Origin: Microbacterium radiodurans
Lineage (GTDB): Bacteria; Actinomycetota; Actinomycetes; Actinomycetales; Microbacteriaceae
Assembly: GCF_008710705.1 (NCBI RefSeq)
Contig: NZ_VYRZ01000001.1
Span: forward strand, 434,001-498,000
Direction: 5' to 3'
Length of the DNA stretch: 64,000 nucleotides
Positions 52,901 through 63,516 of this stretch are shown piece by piece. The notes below the pieces were generated by a model. That model was not told the origin of the DNA, searched no databases, and saw nothing but the letters and a program-made list of their open reading frames with translations. The stretch's first letter is position 1, and each line of letters starts with the position of its first letter. The translations under genes were made by a program, and so were the position numbers.

Positions 52901-54964
52901 TCAACGGTCCTCGGGCGGCTCGGTGTGCGCGACGAGCCCGTACGTCGTGGCGGCCCGGCCGGCGCGGTCGTCGCCGGGGAGCGGTCGCGACCGGCGGCCG
53001 TAGACGATCTCGGACGAGTCGAGAAGCCAGGGGACGAGGGTGATCTGCACGCCGTGGACCATCATCAGCTGCTGCGCGATGCGGCGCGCGCGCCGGTTGT
53101 GGAGGAAGGTCTCCCACCAGTGCCCGACGATGTACTGCGGCAGGTACACGGTGACCACCGATGAGCCGTGCTTCTCGCGGTACGTGCGGATGAACGCCGC
53201 CAGCGGCGAGGCGTACTGGCGGTAGGGCGATTCGATGATGACGAGCGGCACGGGGATGCCGTGCCGTTCCCAGTCCGCCTGGATCTCCTGCGCCGACTCC
53301 TTCGAGATCGCGACGTGCACCGCGATCGTCTTGTCGTGCTTGGCCGCGAGGGCGTAGTCGATGGCCTTCGCCACCGGCTTCTGCAGACGGTTGACGAGCA
53401 CGAGCGCGACGTCGCCGGTCGCCCCGAAGTGCACGCCGTCGTTCATCTCGATCTCGTGCTCGACGTCGCGGTAGTAGCGGTTCACGCCGACCATCAGGAA
53501 GGCGAGGATCGGGATGGCGATGAACACGAGCCAGGCGCCGTGGGTGAACTTCGTGACCGTCACGATGACGAGCACGGCGACGGTGAACGCCGCGCCGACG
53601 CCGTTGATCAGCAGACCGACGCGGGCCTCGCGGCGGCCCGCGGCATCCTTCGGGTGCAGCAGTCGCAGCTCGCGCCGCCAGTGCTTCACCATGCCGACCT
53701 GTCCGAGCGAGAACGACACGAACACGCCGATGATGTAGAGCTGGATGAGGGTCGTCAGCTGCGCGCGGAACACGACGAGCACCGCGATCGCGGCGAGCCC
53801 GAGGATGATCATGCCGTTGGAGAACACGAGGCGGTCGCCGCGGGTGTTGAGCGACTTCGGGGCGTAGCCGTCGCGGGCGAGGACGGCGCCCAGGAGCGGG
53901 AAGCCGTTGAACGCGGTGTTCGCCGCGAGCAGCAGCACGCACGCGGTGGCCGCCTGGATGACGAAGAACGGGATCGAGCCCATGCCGAACGTGGCCGCCG
54001 CGATCTGGGCCATGAGGCTCGGCTGCGGCTGCGTCGCGCAGTCGAATCCGACGAGGGCGCAGGGGTTCTCGGCGTAGTGGACGCCGGCGATGAGGCCGAG
54101 GGCGGTGAGCCCCGAGAAGAGCAGGATGGCGATCGTGCCCATGAGCACGAGCGTCTTCTGCGCGTTCGCCACCTTCGGCGCCCGGAAGGCGGGCACGCCG
54201 TTGGAGACGGCCTCGACGCCGGTGAGCGCCGAGCAGCCGCTCGAGAACGCGCGGAGCACGAGCAGGATGAGCGCGACCTGCGAGAGGTTCTCGGCCTCCA
54301 TCGCGTATTGGGCGCTGGAGGCGACGGGGGCGTCGCCGAGGGCGACGCGGACGAGACCGGTCACGATCATCAGGGCGACGGAGCCGATGAAGATGTAGGT
54401 CGGGATGGCGAACGCCGACGAGGCCTCGCGCACGCCGCGGAGGTTCACCAGGATGATCAGCACCACGAACCCGACGGCGAGCTCGACGCGCCACGGATCG
54501 AGGAACGGCAGGGCCGAGATGATGTTGTCGACTCCGGATGCGACCGACACCGCGACGGTCAGGATGTAGTCGACGAGCAAGGCCGCCGCGACGACGACCC
54601 CGGCCTTCTCGCCCAGGTTGGTGCGGGCGACCTCGTAGTCGCCGCCGCCCGACGGGTAGGCCTTGATGAGCTGCCGGTAGCTCAGCACCACGACGATGAG
54701 CAGCGCGACGACGGTCGCGGCCACCCACGGGCTGAAGGCGAGCATCGCGGTACCGCCGATCGCGAGGATCATCAGCAGTTCCTGCGGCGCGTACGCCACC
54801 GACGACAGGGCGTCGGAGGCGAAGATCGGCAGCGCGCGCCGCTTGGGCAGGAGCTGGTCGTCGAGCTCGTCGGAATCCAGCGGATCGCCGATCAGGATGC
54901 GTTTCGCGATCGGCGTGGTCTCTTCGCCCGGGTCGCGACTCTCAATGGTCACGGCGGGCGACAC
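52901..54964 (-). CDS. APC family amino-acid permease
   Basis: 687 residues: about twelve membrane helices (residues 50-470) and a soluble C-terminal tail of about 200 residues. Marks: LPIFASDALSSVAYAPQELL at the start, LTGVEAVSNGVPAFRAPKVA near 235. The tail (VNRLQKPVAKAIDYALAAKH, VVTVYLPQYIVGHWWETFLH) is shared by large actinobacterial permeases and may be regulatory. Substrate unknown; potassium uptake has been suggested for some KimA-like relatives. Confidence 0.88.
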   Translation of the reverse strand: MSPAVTIESRDPGEETTPIAKRILIGDPLDSDELDDQLLPKRRALPIFASDALSSVAYAPQELLMILAIGGTAMLAFSPWVAATVVALLIVVVLSYRQLIKAYPSGGGDYEVARTNLGEKAGVVVAAALLVDYILTVAVSVASGVDNIISALPFLDPWRVELAVGFVVLIILVNLRGVREASSAFAIPTYIFIGSVALMIVTGLVRVALGDAPVASSAQYAMEAENLSQVALILLVLRAFSSGCSALTGVEAVSNGVPAFRAPKVANAQKTLVLMGTIAILLFSGLTALGLIAGVHYAENPCALVGFDCATQPQPSLMAQIAAATFGMGSIPFFVIQAATACVLLLAANTAFNGFPLLGAVLARDGYAPKSLNTRGDRLVFSNGMIILGLAAIAVLVVFRAQLTTLIQLYIIGVFVSFSLGQVGMVKHWRRELRLLHPKDAAGRREARVGLLINGVGAAFTVAVLVIVTVTKFTHGAWLVFIAIPILAFLMVGVNRYYRDVEHEIEMNDGVHFGATGDVALVLVNRLQKPVAKAIDYALAAKHDKTIAVHVAISKESAQEIQADWERHGIPVPLVIIESPYRQYASPLAAFIRTYREKHGSSVVTVYLPQYIVGHWWETFLHNRRARRIAQQLMMVHGVQITLVPWLLDSSEIVYGRRSRPLPGDDRAGRAATTYGLVAHTEPPEDR

Positions 54965-55058
54965 TACGCCTGCCGGAGCTCGCTGCGCAATCCCGCCACG
55001 CGGGTCGTCATCCGAGCGTTGTCAGACCGTCACCCCGAGGCCGGAGCCGGGTAACCGA

Positions 55059-55820
<762 letters not shown>

Positions 55821-55837
55821 GGCGCGGTCCTCTCGGG

Positions 55838-56578
55838 TCAGCGGACGCGGAAGCCGTAGGTGATCGCCTGGACGCTCTGGCCGGCGGCATCCGAATCGAC
55901 GTACGCGCTGAAGTTGCGGGCGCCGTCGTTGTAGAACGAGCCGCGATCGGCGCCGAAGACGAGGCGCACACCCCCGTCGGGAAGCGCCGATTCGCTCACC
56001 GGACCGAGCGCACGAGCCTCGGCGATCGGCATCCCGAGCGACACGCCGAACTCGTCCTCGACCGTGACGGGGTCGTCGATGTCGGTGTCGAACGACACGT
56101 AGGTCGGCGCCGGCACCTCGGTGCGCGGACGATTGCCCGGGCCGAGCGAGACGTCGTACAGACGGAAGCCCTCCCAGACGTAGATGTTGTACGCGTAGTT
56201 CTCGGCGTCGCCGTTCTGGAAGTCCTCCGACGGTGCGGCGCCGAAGACCTCGGTGAGAGCGGCGACCGCGGGAGCCGCGTCGCCCGCCCATTCGTGCGTG
56301 AACGTGACCTCGCCCTCGGTGTTCGCGATCGTGAAGCCCGTGCCGGTCACGTCGATGAGCGGACCTTCGGCCTCCGGCGTCGGCGTCGCAGTCGGCGTCG
56401 GAGCCGCGGGGGCGGAGCTCGTCGGCGGCGCCGTGGTCGCAGGGGCGGCCGGTGGCTCCGGAGCCGGGCTCGCCGAACGCGTGGACTGCACGAGATAGAC
56501 CGAGAGCACGACGACGACGGCGATCAGCAGGGCGCCGGCGACGCTGCTGAGGATGATGAGGGTGCGACGCTCGGTCAT
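55838..56578 (-). CDS. Membrane-anchored protein with Pro-rich linker, paralog B
   Basis: 246 residues with the same layout as its neighbour: membrane helix (TLIILSSVAGALLIAVVVVL), linker rich in Ala, Pro and Thr (residues 35-70), and a domain with GTGFTIANTEGEVTFTHEWA, YVWEGFRLYDVSL, FGVSLGMPIAEARALGPVSE. 17 bases separate the two genes. The start overlaps the M20 stop by four bases. Function unknown. Confidence 0.75.
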   Translation of the reverse strand: MTERRTLIILSSVAGALLIAVVVVLSVYLVQSTRSASPAPEPPAAPATTAPPTSSAPAAPTPTATPTPEAEGPLIDVTGTGFTIANTEGEVTFTHEWAGDAAPAVAALTEVFGAAPSEDFQNGDAENYAYNIYVWEGFRLYDVSLGPGNRPRTEVPAPTYVSFDTDIDDPVTVEDEFGVSLGMPIAEARALGPVSESALPDGGVRLVFGADRGSFYNDGARNFSAYVDSDAAGQSVQAITYGFRVR

Positions 56579-57789
56579 GCCAGGAACTCCCGTGCCGCGA
56601 CGACGAGGTTCTCGACGCCGCGCTCGATCGTGGGGTGCATGACGGGCGCGAAGAACGGCGAGTGGTTCGTCGGGATGTCGCGCTCGACGGTGCCGCCGGC
56701 GACGGCATCCGCGAACGTCTGCGGGTCGACCCCGCCCCAGAACCAGAAGACGAGCGGGACGCCGGCCTCGCGGGCGAACCACGAGACGTCCTCGCTGCCG
56801 GTGAACATGCCCGGGTCGATGACGCTGCCATCGCCGAAGGCGCGCTCGAACGCGGCGGTGACGCGCGCGGTCGCGGTGTGGTCGTTGATCGTCGGGGGCA
56901 GCGAGTGGTCGACGGTGATGGTCGGCTCGGTCTCGGCTCCGGATGCCGCGGCCTCGGCGCGCACGATGCGCTCGACCTTCGACATCACGCGCTCGCGGGC
57001 AGCGTCGTCGGGGTAGCGGAGGCTGAGCTCGAGCTTCGCCTCGGCGGGGATGATGTTGTTCTTCAGGCCGGCGTGGATCGATCCGACCGTGACGACGGCG
57101 ACCTCGCGCGGGTCGACCTCGCGCGAGACGACGGTCTGCAGGCGCATGACGGTCGCCGCGGCCATGACCACCGGGTCGATCGTCGAGTGCGGCCGCGAGC
57201 CGTGCCCGCCGCGGCCGTGCATCACGACGGTGAGGCCGTCGGAGGCGGCCATCTGGGTGCCGGGGCGGACCCCGATGACTCCGGCGGGAAGCGGGGTGAC
57301 GTGCTGTCCGAGCACGATGTCGGGCTTCGGGAAGCGGCCCAGCACGCGGTCGGCGATCATCGCCTGCGAGCCGGCGCCGTACTCCTCGGCGGGCTGGAAC
57401 ACCGCCACCACGGTGCCCGACCAATCTCCGCGGGTCGCGATGAGGCGCTCGAGGGCGCCGAGAAGCGCGGTGACGTGCATGTCGTGGCCGCAGGCGTGCA
57501 TGACCGGCACGTCGTTGCCGGCCGGGTCGATGCCCCGTGCGGTGCTCGCGTAGGGGAGCCCGGTCTGCTCCGGAACCGGCAGGCCGTCCATGTCGGCGCG
57601 CAGCCACACGACGGGTCCGTCGCCGTTCTCGACCGTCGTGACGACGCCCGTGCGGCCGACGCCCTCCTCGGCCGTCAGACCGAGCTCGGCGAGCTTGCCG
57701 GCGATGACGGCCGCCGTCCGGGTCTCCTGGAACGACAGCTCCGGGTGACGATGCAGATCGGTGTAGAGAGCGTCGAGGTCCAGGGCCAT
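56575..57789 (-). CDS. M20 family amidohydrolase
   Basis: 404 residues. N-terminal DLHRHPELSFQETRTAAVIA; metal-binding HACGHDMHVTALLG near residue 105, AEEYGAGSQAM near 138 and H in VLGQHVTPLP near 165; PEAK-like dimerisation domain in the middle; SEDVSWFAREAGVPLVFWF near 345. Members hydrolyse N-acyl amino acids or peptides (IAA-hydrolase/hippurate group). Substrate unknown. Confidence 0.92.
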   Translation of the reverse strand: MALDLDALYTDLHRHPELSFQETRTAAVIAGKLAELGLTAEEGVGRTGVVTTVENGDGPVVWLRADMDGLPVPEQTGLPYASTARGIDPAGNDVPVMHACGHDMHVTALLGALERLIATRGDWSGTVVAVFQPAEEYGAGSQAMIADRVLGRFPKPDIVLGQHVTPLPAGVIGVRPGTQMAASDGLTVVMHGRGGHGSRPHSTIDPVVMAAATVMRLQTVVSREVDPREVAVVTVGSIHAGLKNNIIPAEAKLELSLRYPDDAARERVMSKVERIVRAEAAASGAETEPTITVDHSLPPTINDHTATARVTAAFERAFGDGSVIDPGMFTGSEDVSWFAREAGVPLVFWFWGGVDPQTFADAVAGGTVERDIPTNHSPFFAPVMHPTIERGVENLVVAAREFLA

Positions 57790-57840
57790 GCATCGAGCCT
57801 ACGGGAGGGTGCCTGCGCGGTGCCCGGCCGGGCCGAGCTT

Positions 57841-57925
57841 GATACGTCTGTCGGACGGGTGGGGCTGATGGGGGCGACCAGTGGCGACGAGGCCGCACGC
57901 GCACCGCCGGCCCGACGAACGTATC
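57841..57925. repeat. 85-bp palindromic element, copy 3
   Basis: Begins GATACGTCTGTCGGAC and ends CCCGACGAACGTATC, again exactly 85 bases. It ends four bases before the LacI gene stop, and lies between that gene and the M20 gene. Confidence 0.75.
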
Positions 57926-57929
57926 GCCG

Positions 57930-58958
57930 TCAGGCGGGAGGGGCCGTGCTCGAGCGTGCGACGAGGGCGAACTCGAGCCCGGCCGGCTGCTCGGGCGGCT
58001 GCGCGGGCGCGGCCGCCGCCGTGTCCGCGTGCAGCGCGTCGAGCATCGCCGCCGCGACCCGCTCGCCCTGTCTACTCGGGAACTGGTCGACCGTCGTGAG
58101 CCCGAAGAACGCGCCGAGATCGTGCCCGTCGACCCCGATGATCGAGACGTCCCCCGGCACGCTCAGCCCGAGCTCGCGCGCCGCGAGCAGGGCGCCGATC
58201 GCCATCTCGTCGGACGCGGCGAAGATCGCCGTCGGGCGGGATGCGGCATCCCGCAGCAGCCTCGTCGCAGCGTCGTGACCGCCGGCCATCGTGAAGTCCG
58301 CCGCGGCGAAGCGGTCGTCGCGCGGGGCGAGGCCGGCGTCGCTGAGTGCCGCCTCGAACCCGCGGCGACGCTGCGAGGGGATGTGGAAATCACCCTCGAA
58401 CTGGGGGCGGAGTCCGATGTGGGCGATGTCGCGGTGGCCGAGGTCGAGCAGATGCTGCGTCGCGCACCGGGCGACGGCGATCTCGTCGACGACGAGGGAG
58501 GGGAGTCCGGCGAGACGCCCGCCCAGTCCGATGACGGGCAGACCGAGACCGGACAGCTGCTCGATCTCGCCCGCTCCGAGCGCCATCGACACGACGACGA
58601 CGCCGTCGATGCGCTGACGGCGGAGAGACGCCTCGAACACCCGGCGGCGCTCGTCCGCGTCCGAGGTGAGCGCGTAGAGCGCGACGTCGTAGTCCGAGCG
58701 CTGCAGCGTGGCGGCGATGCCCGTGAGCACCCGCGAGAAGAACCAGCGGTCGAGGATCGGCACGAGCACGCCGATGTTCCGGGTGCGCCCGGATGCGAGG
58801 CTCGACGCGGCGGAGGAGACGACGTAGCCGAGATCGGATGCCGCGCGCAGCACGCGCTCGCGCGTGGCCGCCGAGACGATCCCGCGACCGCTGAGGGTGC
58901 GGGAGACGGTCGCCGTCGAGACGTCCGCGCGCCGCGCGACGTCGTCGATGCCGACCAT
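57930..58958 (-). CDS. LacI family regulator, partner of the alpha-glucosidase
   Basis: 342 residues. Helix-turn-helix GIDDVARRADVSTATVSRTL, hinge GYVVSSAASSLASGRTRNIG near 48, sensor domain following. It lies 31 bases after the alpha-glucosidase stop in the same direction. The operator TGCAAGCGCTTACA before the glucosidase is its most likely target, which would include its own gene. Confidence 0.9.
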   Translation of the reverse strand: MVGIDDVARRADVSTATVSRTLSGRGIVSAATRERVLRAASDLGYVVSSAASSLASGRTRNIGVLVPILDRWFFSRVLTGIAATLQRSDYDVALYALTSDADERRRVFEASLRRQRIDGVVVVSMALGAGEIEQLSGLGLPVIGLGGRLAGLPSLVVDEIAVARCATQHLLDLGHRDIAHIGLRPQFEGDFHIPSQRRRGFEAALSDAGLAPRDDRFAAADFTMAGGHDAATRLLRDAASRPTAIFAASDEMAIGALLAARELGLSVPGDVSIIGVDGHDLGAFFGLTTVDQFPSRQGERVAAAMLDALHADTAAAAPAQPPEQPAGLEFALVARSSTAPPA

Positions 58959-58989
58959 CTCCCGCTCCGTCCCGTCCGCCCGGCCGGGG

Positions 58990-60732
58990 TCAGGCCGCGG
59001 CGATCCAGACCGCGCTGTCGACCGGCAGCTCGCGGCCGTCGATCGGACCGCTCGCGAGGAGGACCTCGCCCTCGGGGAGGCGGACCGCGGCGGCGCCGGT
59101 GTTGGCCACGACGAGCAGGTCGCCGTTGCGGAACGCCACGACGTCGTCACCCAGCTCGAGGTCGACCCAGGTGAGCGAGCCGGCGCCGAGGTCGCGGCGG
59201 CGGCGCTCGGCGAGCAGCTCGCGGTACAGCGTCAAGGTCGAGGACGGGTCGCCGATCTGCGCGGCGCGCGAGAGGCGAGCCCACTCCTCGGGCTGCGGCA
59301 GCCAGGAGGCGCCGGTGGTGCTGAAGCCGTAGGCGGGGGCGTTCGACTCCCACGGGATCGGCACGCGGCATCCGTCGCGGCCGTAGCGCTCGCCCGCGGT
59401 GCGGAACCACGTCGGGTCCTGGCGCGCGGCGTCGGGGAGGTGCACGACCTCGGGGAGGCCGAGCTCCTCGCCCTGGTACAGGTACGCCGACCCCGGCAGG
59501 GCGAGCATGAGCGTGGTCGCGGCGCGGGCGCGGGCGAGTCCCACGACGGCGTCGGGCTGTCCGGGGGACGTCGGCCCGAGACCATGCCCCTGCGGGTTCT
59601 CGGCCGTGAGGGCGAGGCGCGACGCGTGGCGCACGACGTCGTGGTTCGAGAGCACCCAGGTGGCCGGCGCGCCGACGGCGGGGAAGGCCCGCAGCGACTC
59701 GGAGATCACCTCGGTGAGGTGAGCGGCATCCCACTCGGTCTGCAGGTAGGGGAAGTTGAACGCCTGGTGCATCTCGTCGGAGCGCACCCAGAGGGCGGTC
59801 TCGTCGACGGTGGGCAGCCACGCCTCGGCGCAGAGGGCGCGGTCGCCCTCGTACTCGGCGAGAATGCGGTTCCAGCGGCGGTAGACGTCGTGGACGCCGT
59901 CCTGGCCCCAGTACGGAACGTCGTCGCTGTCGCCGCCCATCGACCCCGCGTCCTCGTTCGGAACGAAGTCGGGCAGACCCGCGGCCTTGATGAGGCCGTG
60001 CGCCACGTCGACGCGGAAGCCGTCGACGCCGCGGTCGAGCCAGAAGCGGAGGATGCGCTCGAACTCGTCGCCGACCTCCGGGTTGTCCCAGTCGAAGTCG
60101 GGCTGGGTGGAGTCGAACAGGTGCAGGTACCACTGACCGGGGGTGCCGTCGGCGTTCGTCGTGCGGGTCCACGCGGGTCCGCCGAAGACCGACTCCCAGT
60201 TGTTGGGAGCCAGCTCGCCGGTCTCGCCGCGGCCGTCGCGGAAGATGTAGCGGGCGCGCTCGGGGGCGCCCGGGGCGGCCGCGAGGGCCTGCTGGAACCA
60301 CGCGTGCTTGTCGGAGGAGTGGTTCGGGACGAGGTCGACGATGACGCGGATGCCGCGCCCGTGCGCCTCGGCGAGCATCGCGTCGAAGTCGGCGAGCGAG
60401 CCGAACAGCGGGTCGACGTCGCAGTAGTCGGCGACGTCGTAGCCGGCGTCCTTCTGCGGGGACCGGAAGAAGGGGCTGAGCCAGACGGCGTCGACGCCGA
60501 GGTCCGACAGTGCGCCGAGGCGCGAGGTGATTCCGGCGAGGTCGCCGACCCCGTCGCCCGACGCGTCCGCGAAGGAGCGGGGGTAGATCTGATAGATGAC
60601 GGCGGTGCGCCACCACTCGGCGCCGGGTCGGGAGTCGCCGATCGCCGCGAGCGTCGATGCGACGGTCTCGGTGTCTGCGATTCCGGAGTCGACGAGGTCC
60701 GTGCCGTCCGCGAGGTCAAGGGAGGAAGCCAT
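58990..60732 (-). CDS. GH13 alpha-glucosidase / oligo-1,6-glucosidase
   Basis: 580 residues. GH13 regions: VIYQIYPRSFADASGDGVGD near 46, DLVPNHSSDKHAW near 142, nucleophile Asp in GFRVDVAHGL near 243, acid Glu in ALCAEAWLP near 302, and SNHDVVRH near 362. No signal peptide, so it acts inside on short alpha-glucosides such as maltose, isomaltose or trehalose-like sugars. The start has GAGGG upstream. Confidence 0.92.
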   Translation of the reverse strand: MASSLDLADGTDLVDSGIADTETVASTLAAIGDSRPGAEWWRTAVIYQIYPRSFADASGDGVGDLAGITSRLGALSDLGVDAVWLSPFFRSPQKDAGYDVADYCDVDPLFGSLADFDAMLAEAHGRGIRVIVDLVPNHSSDKHAWFQQALAAAPGAPERARYIFRDGRGETGELAPNNWESVFGGPAWTRTTNADGTPGQWYLHLFDSTQPDFDWDNPEVGDEFERILRFWLDRGVDGFRVDVAHGLIKAAGLPDFVPNEDAGSMGGDSDDVPYWGQDGVHDVYRRWNRILAEYEGDRALCAEAWLPTVDETALWVRSDEMHQAFNFPYLQTEWDAAHLTEVISESLRAFPAVGAPATWVLSNHDVVRHASRLALTAENPQGHGLGPTSPGQPDAVVGLARARAATTLMLALPGSAYLYQGEELGLPEVVHLPDAARQDPTWFRTAGERYGRDGCRVPIPWESNAPAYGFSTTGASWLPQPEEWARLSRAAQIGDPSSTLTLYRELLAERRRRDLGAGSLTWVDLELGDDVVAFRNGDLLVVANTGAAAVRLPEGEVLLASGPIDGRELPVDSAVWIAAA

Positions 60733-60745
60733 CCCTCGACCTTAG

Positions 60746-60759
60746 TGCAAGCGCTTACA
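60746..60759. promoter_or_regulatory. LacI/GalR operator upstream of the alpha-glucosidase
   Basis: TGCAAGCGCTTACA, or TGTAAGCGCTTGCA on the minus strand, is the classical LacI/GalR palindrome with central GCGC. It lies 14 bases before the glucosidase start. Confidence 0.75.
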
Positions 60760-60857
60760 TTCGGCGGTGTCCATCCGGACCGAGTGGTCTCGAACAGGAG
60801 TGCGTCGCGGGCCGCCGTCGGGAACCGGTGTCCGGGGAACCGGCATAGTGTGGTCCG

Positions 60858-61376
60858 GTGACATCCGACGCCCTCGCGCACGCCGAGTCCCTCATCGCGC
60901 TCATCCCCGATTTTCCCGAGCCGGGCATCCTCTTCCGCGACATCTCGCCGCTGCTCGCCGATGCGACAGCACTGCGGACAGTCGTCGACGCGATCGTCGC
61001 GCCGTTCGCCCGGGAGTTCGACGTCGTCGCCGGCGTGGAGGCGCGCGGCTTCCTCATCGCCGGAGCCGTCGCGGCGGCGTGCGGAGTGGGGATGGTCCCG
61101 ATCCGCAAGGCGGGCAAGCTGCCGCGGCCCGCGGCATCCGTGTCGTACGACCTCGAGTACGGCCAGGCGACGATCGAGATGGCCGACGACCTCCCGCGCG
61201 GCACACGTGTGCTGCTCGTCGACGATGTGCTCGCCACCGGCGGCACGCTGCGCGCCGCGCAGCGCCTGCTCGAGGGACTCGGCCACCGCACCGTCGGCAC
61301 GGCGGTGCTCATGGAGCTGAGCGACCTCGGCGGTCAGGACGTCTGCGGTCCCGTGCACACGGTCTTCCGCGTCTGA
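60858..61376 (+). CDS. apt: Adenine phosphoribosyltransferase
   Basis: 172 residues from GTG. Type I phosphoribosyltransferase: IPDFPEPGILFRDISPLLAD at the start, GVEARGFLIAGAVA near 60, and the PRPP loop VLLVDDVLATGGTL near 115. It salvages adenine to AMP. Divergent from the glucosidase gene. Confidence 0.95.
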   Translation: MTSDALAHAESLIALIPDFPEPGILFRDISPLLADATALRTVVDAIVAPFAREFDVVAGVEARGFLIAGAVAAACGVGMVPIRKAGKLPRPAASVSYDLEYGQATIEMADDLPRGTRVLLVDDVLATGGTLRAAQRLLEGLGHRTVGTAVLMELSDLGGQDVCGPVHTVFRV

Positions 61377-61403
61377 CCTGCCGCTCGCCGCCCCGGCGGC
61401 CCC

Positions 61404-62330
61404 TCAGGGGGTGACGACGTTCCGGGGCTCCTCGCCGGCGGCCAGGCGCTCGATCTGCTCGCGCACCAGCCGCGCGATGCGGGGGCGCATCGCCTCGGAG
61501 GCGCCGCCCACGTGCGGCACGATGAGGGCGCCGGGCGCGTGCCAGAGCGGGTGGTCCTCGGGGAGCGGCTCGGGGTCGACGACGTCGAGAGCGGCGCGCA
61601 GGCGCTCGCGCTGCAGCTCGGCCACGAGTGCGTCCGTGTCGACGATGCTGCCGCGGCCGACGTTGACGACGAGCGCTCCGTCGGGCAGCAGGGCGAGCTG
61701 CTCGGCGCCGATCAGGCCGCGGGTGCCCTCACCGCCGGGGAGGGCGATCATCAGGATGTCGGTGGTCTTCAGCAGCTCGGCGAGCTCGTCGATGCCGTGG
61801 ATGTGCTCGCCGTCCTCGTCGCGGGCACGCGAGGCGACCGGCACGATGTCGGTCTCGAACGGGCGCAGCCGTGCGGCGATCGCCTTGCCGACGCCGCCGT
61901 AGCCGAGCACGAGGACGGTGCTGTCGGCGACGCTCGCGCCGAACAGGGGCGCCCAGCGGCGCGCCTCCTGGTCGCGGACGTAGTCGGCGAGGTTCCGCTG
62001 CGCCGCGATGGCGAGTCCCACGGCGAGCTCCGCCGTGGCGGTCTCGTGCACGCTCGAGGCGTTCGCCAGCCGGGCGCCGTCGGGGACGTAGCCGGCGAGG
62101 CCCTCGTATCCGATCGACTGGCTCTGCAGCAGTCCGACGCGCACTCCGTCGAGAGCGGCGAGGATGCGGCGCCCCGACATGTACGGCGGCACGACCATGT
62201 CGAACGCGTCGCGCGGCGCCGGGGAGCGCAGATCCCAGACGACGGTCTCGACCCCCTCGGGCAGATCGCCGACGTCCGCGGCGAGCTCGTCGGAGGGCAG
62301 GCTGACGACGATGCGGGGGGAGTCGCTCAT
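61404..62330 (-). CDS. D-isomer-specific 2-hydroxyacid dehydrogenase
   Basis: 308 residues. NAD-binding turn VLVLGYGGVGKAIAARL near 143; catalytic Arg in VNVGRGSIVDTDAL near 225, Glu in DVVDPEPLPEDHPL near 255, His in VPHVGGAS near 277. Reduces a 2-keto acid or oxidises a 2-hydroxy acid. Probably transcribed with purQ-purS upstream only weakly, since a strong hairpin lies between. Confidence 0.9.
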   Translation of the reverse strand: MSDSPRIVVSLPSDELAADVGDLPEGVETVVWDLRSPAPRDAFDMVVPPYMSGRRILAALDGVRVGLLQSQSIGYEGLAGYVPDGARLANASSVHETATAELAVGLAIAAQRNLADYVRDQEARRWAPLFGASVADSTVLVLGYGGVGKAIAARLRPFETDIVPVASRARDEDGEHIHGIDELAELLKTTDILMIALPGGEGTRGLIGAEQLALLPDGALVVNVGRGSIVDTDALVAELQRERLRAALDVVDPEPLPEDHPLWHAPGALIVPHVGGASEAMRPRIARLVREQIERLAAGEEPRNVVTP

Positions 62331-62369
62331 GCCTCCACGCTATCGAGGTGAGCTCGTGCGGCGGACCGC

Positions 62370-62451
62370 GCTCGGAGAATCGCGCGCTTCTCGGACCGGA
62401 TCGGTGACATCCTCCGAGCTCGGTGCGATCGTCCGAGCTCCGAGGATGTCA
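62370..62451. terminator. CTCGGAGAA repeat copy 2 with a 19-base hairpin at the purQ stop
   Basis: GCTCGGAGAATCGCGCGCTT (from 62370) is the second copy of the repeat at 49303. Next to it, TGACATCCTCCGAGCTCGG (62405-62423) pairs with 62433-62451 with one mismatch; the right arm includes the purQ stop codon. It is well placed to end the purSQ transcript. Confidence 0.6.
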
Positions 62452-63156
62452 GACCGCGGCGGTGACGACCGCGGCGATCGCGGAGGTGAAGAAGGTCAGC
62501 CCGTCGACACCCGATCGCATCGCATCGGGAGTGTTCGGACCGAAACCGGCCTCCACGGCGTGCTCGGGGTGGGGCATGAAACCCACGACGTTGCCGTGCT
62601 CGTTGGTGAGGCCGGCGATGTCGTCGAGCGAGCCGTTCGGGTTGACGCCGCGGTAGCGGAAGGCGACGAGCCCGTCGCCCTCGATCTGCTTCAGGGTCTC
62701 GTCCGAGCACGTGAAGCCGCCGTCGGCGTTCTTCAGCGGGATGACGATCTCCTGGCCGTTCTCGAAGCCGTTCGTCCAGGCGGTGTCGGCGTTCTCGACG
62801 ACGAGCCGCTGGTCGCGGCGGATGAACTGCTGGTGCGCGTTGCGGATCAGGCCGCCGGGCAGCAGGTGCGCCTCGACGAGCATCTGGAACCCGTTGCAGA
62901 TGCCGAGGATCGGCATGCCCTTCGCCGCGGCATCCTTCACCTCCGACATGATCGGCGCGAGCGCGGCGATCGCGCCGGCCCGCAGGTAATCGCCGTAGCT
63001 GAAGCCGCCCGGCAGCACGAGGGCATCGACGCCGTCGAGGTCGTGCGAGCCGTGCCAGAGGGCGACGGGCTCGCCGCCGGCGACACGGACGGCGCGCTGC
63101 GCGTCGCGGTCGTCGAGCGAGCCGGGGAAGGTGATGACCCCGATGCGGGCGGTCAC
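62449..63156 (-). CDS. purQ: Phosphoribosylformylglycinamidine synthase subunit PurQ
   Basis: 235 residues from GTG. A class I glutamine amidotransferase: [20 protein letters not shown] at the start, nucleophile Cys in [13 protein letters not shown] near 87, and His-Glu in [10 protein letters not shown] near 210. Supplies ammonia to PurL. The start overlaps the purS stop by four bases. Confidence 0.97.
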   Translation of the reverse strand: MTARIGVITFPGSLDDRDAQRAVRVAGGEPVALWHGSHDLDGVDALVLPGGFSYGDYLRAGAIAALAPIMSEVKDAAAKGMPILGICNGFQMLVEAHLLPGGLIRNAHQQFIRRDQRLVVENADTAWTNGFENGQEIVIPLKNADGGFTCSDETLKQIEGDGLVAFRYRGVNPNGSLDDIAGLTNEHGNVVGFMPHPEHAVEAGFGPNTPDAMRSGVDGLTFFTSAIAAVVTAAV

Positions 63157-63398
63157 TCCACGACCTCGATGCCCACGACGTCCTCGATCACCGAGTTCGA
63201 GAGGATCTCGTCGGCGATCCGCTGGGCGGCCGCGAGGGTCTCCTCGTCGGCGCGTTCGACGGTCAGCTCGAACCGCTTGCCGATGCGGACGTCGGAGAAC
63301 CCGGCGACTCCGAGGCGGGTGAGGGCGCCCGAGACGGCCTTCCCCTGCGGATCCAGCAGCTCGGCCTTGGGCATGACGTCGACGACGATGGTGGGCAT
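63153..63398 (-). CDS. purS: Phosphoribosylformylglycinamidine synthase subunit PurS
   Basis: 81 residues, full length: [20 protein letters not shown], then [19 protein letters not shown]. Bridges PurQ and PurL. First gene of the purSQ unit; purL is 26 kb away. Confidence 0.96.
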   Translation of the reverse strand: MPTIVVDVMPKAELLDPQGKAVSGALTRLGVAGFSDVRIGKRFELTVERADEETLAAAQRIADEILSNSVIEDVVGIEVVE

Positions 63399-63516
63399 TG
63401 CAGGCTCCGGAGGTCGCGGGATGGGTGCGCGACAAGTCTACGGGGACGGATGCCGCGGCGTTGCGAGCCGGAATGCGATGCGCTCACGTCGTTGCGCGAC
63501 CCGGACCGCCACGAAA

